Assembly: GCA_937871635.1 (NCBI GenBank)
Contig: CALMNS010000684.1
Span: 1-8,013, forward strand
DNA from: an uncultured Solirubrobacter sp.
Lineage (GTDB): Bacteria; Actinomycetota; Thermoleophilia; Solirubrobacterales; Solirubrobacteraceae
Direction of reading: 5' to 3'
DNA: 8,013 nucleotides
Position 1 is the stretch's first letter; every line of letters starts with the position of its first letter. The position numbers and the translations under genes were made by a program. This document shows positions 4,317 to 8,013 of this stretch, in pieces. The notes beneath the pieces are model-generated. The model had not been told where the DNA came from. It did no database searches and worked only from the letters and a program-made list of their open reading frames with translations.

Positions 4317-7300
4317 TCAGCGCCCCGGAGGGCCGTCGGCCGGAAGCCAGCGCTCGAGCATCGCGTCGACCTCGCCGATGCGCAGGGGCTTGGCCAGGTA
4401 GTCGTCCATCCCGGCCTCGAGGCACCGTTCGCGGTCCCCCTTCATCGCGTTGGCCGTCATGGCGATCACCGGGACCCGCGCGCCCCCGGCTTCCCGCTCG
4501 CGGATCTCGCGGGTGGCGTCGTAGCCGTCGAGCTCGGGCATCTGGCAGTCCATGAGCACCAGGTCGAACCTCCCGCGGTCGAGCTGGTCGACCGCCTCGC
4601 GGCCGTTCTCGGCCGCGGTCACGGTGAGGCCCGGCCACCGGGCGAGCACGCGCTCGACGACCCTTCGGTTGACGGAGTTGTCCTCGGCGACGAGCACGCG
4701 CGCGGCGCGCGCGGGCAGGTCGAGCGCCTGCGGCCGGTCCTCCTGCGGCGTGCGGGTGGGCACGGCCTCGACCGCCTCGACCGCCTCGGCGGCCGTCCGC
4801 AGCAGCCGCTCACGGCGCACCGGCTTGGTCAGGCAGTGGGTCACTCCGGCCTCGCGGGCCGCGACCTGGCGGTCGCCGACCGAGGTCAGCAGCACCAGCC
4901 GGGTGGCGCGCAGCGCCGGCGTCCGGCGGATCCGGTCGACGAGCGCGAGGCCGTCGCCCCCCGGCAGGTGGAGGTCGACCACGGCGAGCTCGTAGGGCTC
5001 ACCGGCGTCGACGCCGGCGCGGAGGAGGGCGAGCGCCTCGTCGGCCGAGCCGCCGGCCGTGCAGTGGGCGCCCTGCTCCCCCAGGTAGTCCTGGGTGACC
5101 GTGCGGCTGCGCTCGCTGTGGTCGACGACGAGGACGCGCAACCCGTCCGGGATGCCGTACGGGCGGCTCACCCGCGCCTGCGCCGGCCGCTCGAGCGGCA
5201 GCGTGACGCGGAACCGCGAGCCCGCTCCCGGCGTGGAGTCGGCCTCGATGCTTCCGTCCATGAGCTCGACCAGCTGGCGGGAGATCGTCAGGCCGAGCCC
5301 GGTCCCGCCGAAGCGCCGCGTCGTCGAGGCGTCGGCCTGCGTGAAGGGGTCGAAGAGCTGCTCGATGCGCTCCCGCTCGATGCCGACGCCCGTGTCGGAG
5401 ACCTCGATCTCGAGCAACGCGTCGCCGCCTTGCGCGTCGGCCACCATCCGCACGTCGATCCCGACCCGGCCCTCCGCGGTGAACTTGACCGCGTTGGCGA
5501 CGAGGTTGGTCAGGACCTGGCGCAGCCGCCCCCGATCTCCGCGCACGCGCTCAGGGACGCCACCGTCGATCCGGCCGACCAGCTCGAGCCCCTTCTCGAG
5601 GGTCGCGGGGGCGAGCAGCTCGACGCTGTCCTCGACCGCCTCATGCAGATCGAAGTCGTGCTCGTCGAGCTCGAGCCGGCCGGCCTCGATCTTCGAGAAG
5701 TCCAGGACGTCGTTGATGACCTCGAGCAGCGCGTCGCCCGACCTGGCCACGGTGCGCGCGAACTCGTGCTGCTCCGGGCTCAGCTCGGTCTCGAGCAGCA
5801 GCTGGGTCATCCCGAGCATCCCGTTGAGCGGAGTGCGGATCTCGTGGCTCATGTTGGCCACGAACTCCGACTTCAGGCGCGAGGACTCGATCGCGGCGGC
5901 GTGGGCGGCGGCCAGCTCCTCCTCCGTCCGCTTGCGCTCTGAGACGTCGCGCAGGAAGGCGTTGAAGGAGTACCCCCCGCTGCCGGCCGCCGGCGAGATC
6001 GTCAGCTCCACCGGGAACTCCTGCCCGCCACGGCGCATGCCCGTCACCTCGAGCCGCAGGCCCAGGATCGTCGCCTCGCCCGTCTCGAGAAAGCGCTCGA
6101 GACCGCGACAGTGCGCCTCGCGCAGGCGCTCGGGGATGATGGTGTCCGCGAGGAGGCGCCCGATCGCCGCCTCGGGGGGCCAGCCGAAGATGGCCTCCGC
6201 CTGCGGGTTCCAGTCGGTGATCCGCCCGCTCGCGTCCATCGCGACGAAGGCGTCGTGGGCCGTCTCGAGGATCTGGCGCAGCTGGTGCTCGCTGGCCTCC
6301 AGGGCGGCCTCGCCGCGCGCTCGCTCGGTGATGTCGAGCACCTGGGCCAGCACCAGCTCCGGCCGTCCGTCGATGGTGTTGAGCCTGGTCACGTGGACCG
6401 CCACCGTCCTCAGCTCGCCTGAGGCTCGGATGACCGCATGCTCGACGGTGAAGGGGGCGAACGCGTCGGTCGACGCGGCGACCAAGGCCACGGCGATGTC
6501 GCCCTGGTCGTCTGCCGGGACCAGCGCGGCGAGCCGCGTCCGCGCGAGACGCTCGGCCGCGTAGCCGGTGATCTCGGCGAGGGCGCGATTGACCCGGACG
6601 AAGTTCCCCTCGAAGTCGAGCATGGCCATCCCGATCGGGGCCTCCTCGAACGCCGTGGTCAGCCGTTGCTCGGACGCCCGGTGCTCGAGTTGGGCGGCGT
6701 CGCGCTCGCTGGTGCGCCGCTTCGCGATGGCTTCGGTCTGGCGGGTCCGGCGCGTGAGGAGCAGCACGGCCACCGCGAGGAGCGCCGAGAGCGGCAGGCC
6801 GATCAGCAGGGACGCCGGACCGTGCCCGAGCCCGCTTCTCCCGGGGCCGTTGACCGCGAGGTCCCAGCGGCGGCCGGCGACGTCGACCGACTGGCGCACC
6901 GCGCCGCTGAGATCCCCGCGACGCACGGCCGTGGTGGGGCCCTGGATGAGGCGCACGCCGGTCCCGGCCGGCACGACCGCTCGGATGTCCGCGTCCAGCC
7001 GGTCGACGCGGTAGCTCCCCGACGCGAAGCCGCGGAGAGCTCCGGTCCGGCGGTCGAAGACCGGGACGTAGACGATGGTGCCCGGCTTCAGACTGCCGGC
7101 GATCCTCAGGATCGGCGTGGAGCGAGGCGCCCCGGCGGCCCGCGCCGCGCTCAGCGTGCCGGCCCGGACCGGATCCCCGCCGGCGTCCAGGCCGCGGATC
7201 GAGCGCGTCGGCCTGCGCTGGGCCACCTGGACGACCACGTCGTACTCGGAGCGGGCCCGCTGGCGCACGAGGCGGCCGTCGGCGGCCAGCCGGACGATGG

Positions 7301-7718
7301 GTGCGCCGACGCGGCGCTCGAAGCCGCGGCGCCGGCTCGCGGTGACGCGCTCGATCCACGTCAGCGCGGATGCGTTCGACGTCCGCAAGAGCGGGGCGGT
7401 GAAGCGCGCGAACTCGGGGCGCGAGACCTCCAGCGAGGCCTCGTAGAGCCCGGCGACGGTCATCGTCCGGTCCACGGACCCGCGCAGCGACGCCTCGAGC
7501 GCCCCCGAGGCCGAGCGGGCGACGTCCTCCCGGCTCGCGGCGAGCTCTCGCTCGTCGCGGGCGAAGCCGAACGCCGCGGTGATGAGGGTTGCGACGACCA
7601 GCGCGGCCGCGATCATCCACGGTGCGCCTCGCCAGAGCCAATGCAGAGCTTCCGGGTCGGCAGCTCGGTGCGACGCGTCCGGTGGTGCCTTCCTGGCGCC
7701 TGCCCTAGCGAGGTCCAC
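4317..7718 (-). CDS. Membrane hybrid sensor histidine kinase: CHASE, two PAS, HisKA, HATPase, two receivers
   Basis: Two-component hybrid kinase of 1133 residues. Order: first membrane helix about 33-53; extracytoplasmic CHASE-type sensor about 75-250 (SRPEFARFTAPLL, SALTWIERV, IRGLDAGGDPVRAGTLSAAR, IVYVPVFDR); second membrane helix about 302-322; a short coiled segment; PAS 1 about 350-465 (EEAPIGMAMLDFEGNFVRVN, ending LDITER); PAS 2 about 474-595 (FVAMDASGRITDWN, ending LRDVSERK); HisKA with SHEIRTPLNG and phospho-acceptor His625; HATPase with NLVANAVKFT (738-747), DTGVGI (Asp775) and GGTGLGL (804-810); receiver 1 about 860-980 (Asp915, Thr945, Lys965); receiver 2 about 1006-1125 (EDN 1012-1014, Asp1057, Thr1088, Lys1110). 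No HPt domain is present, so any onward phosphorelay needs a separate protein. Receiver 1 has Asp866-His867 where an acidic pair is expected. The start is GTG 7718, since an in-frame stop lies just upstream and the next ATG falls inside the first membrane helix. Ligand and target genes are unknown. Confidence 0.93.
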   Translation of the reverse strand: MDLARAGARKAPPDASHRAADPEALHWLWRGAPWMIAAALVVATLITAAFGFARDERELAASREDVARSASGALEASLRGSVDRTMTVAGLYEASLEVSRPEFARFTAPLLRTSNASALTWIERVTASRRRGFERRVGAPIVRLAADGRLVRQRARSEYDVVVQVAQRRPTRSIRGLDAGGDPVRAGTLSAARAAGAPRSTPILRIAGSLKPGTIVYVPVFDRRTGALRGFASGSYRVDRLDADIRAVVPAGTGVRLIQGPTTAVRRGDLSGAVRQSVDVAGRRWDLAVNGPGRSGLGHGPASLLIGLPLSALLAVAVLLLTRRTRQTEAIAKRRTSERDAAQLEHRASEQRLTTAFEEAPIGMAMLDFEGNFVRVNRALAEITGYAAERLARTRLAALVPADDQGDIAVALVAASTDAFAPFTVEHAVIRASGELRTVAVHVTRLNTIDGRPELVLAQVLDITERARGEAALEASEHQLRQILETAHDAFVAMDASGRITDWNPQAEAIFGWPPEAAIGRLLADTIIPERLREAHCRGLERFLETGEATILGLRLEVTGMRRGGQEFPVELTISPAAGSGGYSFNAFLRDVSERKRTEEELAAAHAAAIESSRLKSEFVANMSHEIRTPLNGMLGMTQLLLETELSPEQHEFARTVARSGDALLEVINDVLDFSKIEAGRLELDEHDFDLHEAVEDSVELLAPATLEKGLELVGRIDGGVPERVRGDRGRLRQVLTNLVANAVKFTAEGRVGIDVRMVADAQGGDALLEIEVSDTGVGIERERIEQLFDPFTQADASTTRRFGGTGLGLTISRQLVELMDGSIEADSTPGAGSRFRVTLPLERPAQARVSRPYGIPDGLRVLVVDHSERSRTVTQDYLGEQGAHCTAGGSADEALALLRAGVDAGEPYELAVVDLHLPGGDGLALVDRIRRTPALRATRLVLLTSVGDRQVAAREAGVTHCLTKPVRRERLLRTAAEAVEAVEAVPTRTPQEDRPQALDLPARAARVLVAEDNSVNRRVVERVLARWPGLTVTAAENGREAVDQLDRGRFDLVLMDCQMPELDGYDATREIREREAGGARVPVIAMTANAMKGDRERCLEAGMDDYLAKPLRIGEVDAMLERWLPADGPPGR

Positions 7719-7721
7719 CCG

Positions 7722-7729
7722 TGATCACC
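7722..7729. repeat. Perfect palindrome GTGATCAC just before the kinase start
   Basis: An 8-base perfect palindrome sits 3 bases upstream of the GTG start of the sensor kinase gene. It may be chance; it would be well placed for a repressor or could only reflect a start-proximal sequence. No second copy was noticed nearby. Confidence 0.25.
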
Positions 7730-7763
7730 CGACAGCGGCGCCACGGCGGGCGTGGTCGTCGGC

Positions 7764-7791
7764 GATATGGACGGGCATCTTGACCTGTCAT
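7764..7791 (-). promoter_or_regulatory. Candidate promoter of the sensor kinase gene
   Basis: On the minus strand ATGACA (7791-7786) matches TTGACA in five of six bases and is followed after 16 bases by CATATC (7769-7764), a weak -10 and one of the few AT-containing stretches in the 110-base gap between the xdhC-like gene and the kinase gene (7719-7828). The -35 lies within an imperfectly centred TGACctGTCA (7781-7790). This would give a leader of roughly 40 bases before GTG 7718; no strong ribosome binding site is visible. Confidence 0.3.
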
Positions 7792-7828
7792 CGGCCCGGG
7801 GCCCGAAGATCTGTACCGGCGAGCGAGG

Positions 7829-8013
7829 CTAGGTGGCCTCCACCGGGCGCGAGTGGATCGGGCCGCTGGCCTCGGCCAGGCGGCCCCCGCCGCGCCCCGA
7901 GCGCAGGGCGAGGATCTCGCCGAGGACGGCGATGGCGGTCTCGGCCGGGGTCCGCGCGCCGACGTCGAGGCCGCACGGGGAGCTGATCCGGCGCAGGTCC
8001 TCCTCCGCCACGC
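7829..8013 (-). CDS. XdhC/CoxI family protein, C-terminal end (cut by window edge)
   Basis: Only the last 61 or so residues are visible; the frame is open to the right edge. The fragment DLRRISSPCGLDVGARTP followed by AETAIAVLGEILALRSGRGGG matches the conserved C-terminal part of the XdhC/CoxI Rossmann domain, where families usually show a sPiGLdiGa-tPeEiAvsI-AEI pattern, and the tail contains GPIHS as in many members. In the family these proteins help insert or sulfurate the molybdenum cofactor of xanthine dehydrogenase or carbon monoxide dehydrogenase-type enzymes; which enzyme is served here cannot be told without the genes to the right. It is on the same strand as the downstream kinase gene with a 110-base gap, so co-transcription is possible but not indicated. 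The stop is TAG at 7831-7829. Confidence 0.8.
   Translation of the reverse strand, partial: VAEEDLRRISSPCGLDVGARTPAETAIAVLGEILALRSGRGGGRLAEASGPIHSRPVEAT

Noticed and set aside
2923..4638. 571-residue minus-strand open frame across pdxT, the phosphatase and the kinase end
   Set aside because: It runs opposite to pdxT and the phosphatase, both certain from motifs; its start resembles an off-frame reading of the kinase receiver domain.
4836..6564. Long plus-strand open frames (368 and 489 residues) antisense to the sensor kinase
   Set aside because: Composition is typical of antisense frames in GC-rich genes (Ser/Arg/Ala-rich or Asp/Glu/Leu-rich) and no motif or ribosome binding site supports them.
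5641..7641. 666-residue open frame on the minus strand, overlapping the sensor kinase in another frame
   Set aside because: Arg/Gly/Pro/Ala-rich low-complexity translation without any recognisable domain; the kinase frame on the same strand has continuous family motifs. It is a GC-bias shadow frame.

Overview
The window is very GC-rich (C/G dominates third codon positions, four of the seven genes whose start is visible probably begin with GTG) and looks like the chromosome of a high-GC actinobacterium. Protein style (Ala/Arg/Glu-rich), the pdxS-pdxT vitamin B6 route, a probable leaderless TAnnnT promoter and a cysteine-bracketed LNLxLLGL-type secreted protein make me think of the Thermoleophilia/Solirubrobacterales group, but that placement is an inference from general style and not proven by any marker here. 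No RNA gene, CRISPR array, insertion sequence or prophage is seen. All gene-free gaps are short (0 to about 120 bases).

Layout. (1) Positions 1-370, minus strand: the N-terminal part of a glutamyl-Q tRNA(Asp) synthetase-like protein, running off the left edge. (2) Positions 460-1341, plus: a MurR/RpiR-type regulator (helix-turn-helix plus SIS sugar-phosphate domain), divergent from gene 1. (3) Positions 1342-2085, minus: a secreted protein of unknown function with two repeated Cys-bracketed modules; its stop codon directly abuts the stop of the regulator. (4) Positions 2208-4281, plus: a tight operon of pdxS, pdxT and a histidine-phosphatase gene, with a 1-base overlap and then a 19-base overlap. 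PdxS and PdxT form the ribose-5-phosphate-dependent PLP synthase; the third gene is translationally packed with them and may act on a B6 phosphate or a related metabolite. (5) Positions 4317-7718, minus: a 1133-residue membrane hybrid sensor kinase (TM-CHASE-TM-PAS-PAS-HisKA-HATPase-REC-REC), tail to tail with the operon. (6) Positions 7829-8013, minus: the C-terminal end of an XdhC/CoxI-family molybdoenzyme maturation protein, cut by the right edge.

How they fit together: the only clear pathway unit is the pdxS-pdxT-phosphatase operon. The other genes look like independent chromosomal neighbours. The most worthwhile leads are the phosphatase coupled to PLP synthase, the two-module secreted protein, the leaderless pdxS promoter overlapped by two mutually exclusive inverted repeats, and the altered acidic pocket in the first receiver domain of the kinase. 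I see no clear new multi-gene system such as a defence island or mobile cassette.
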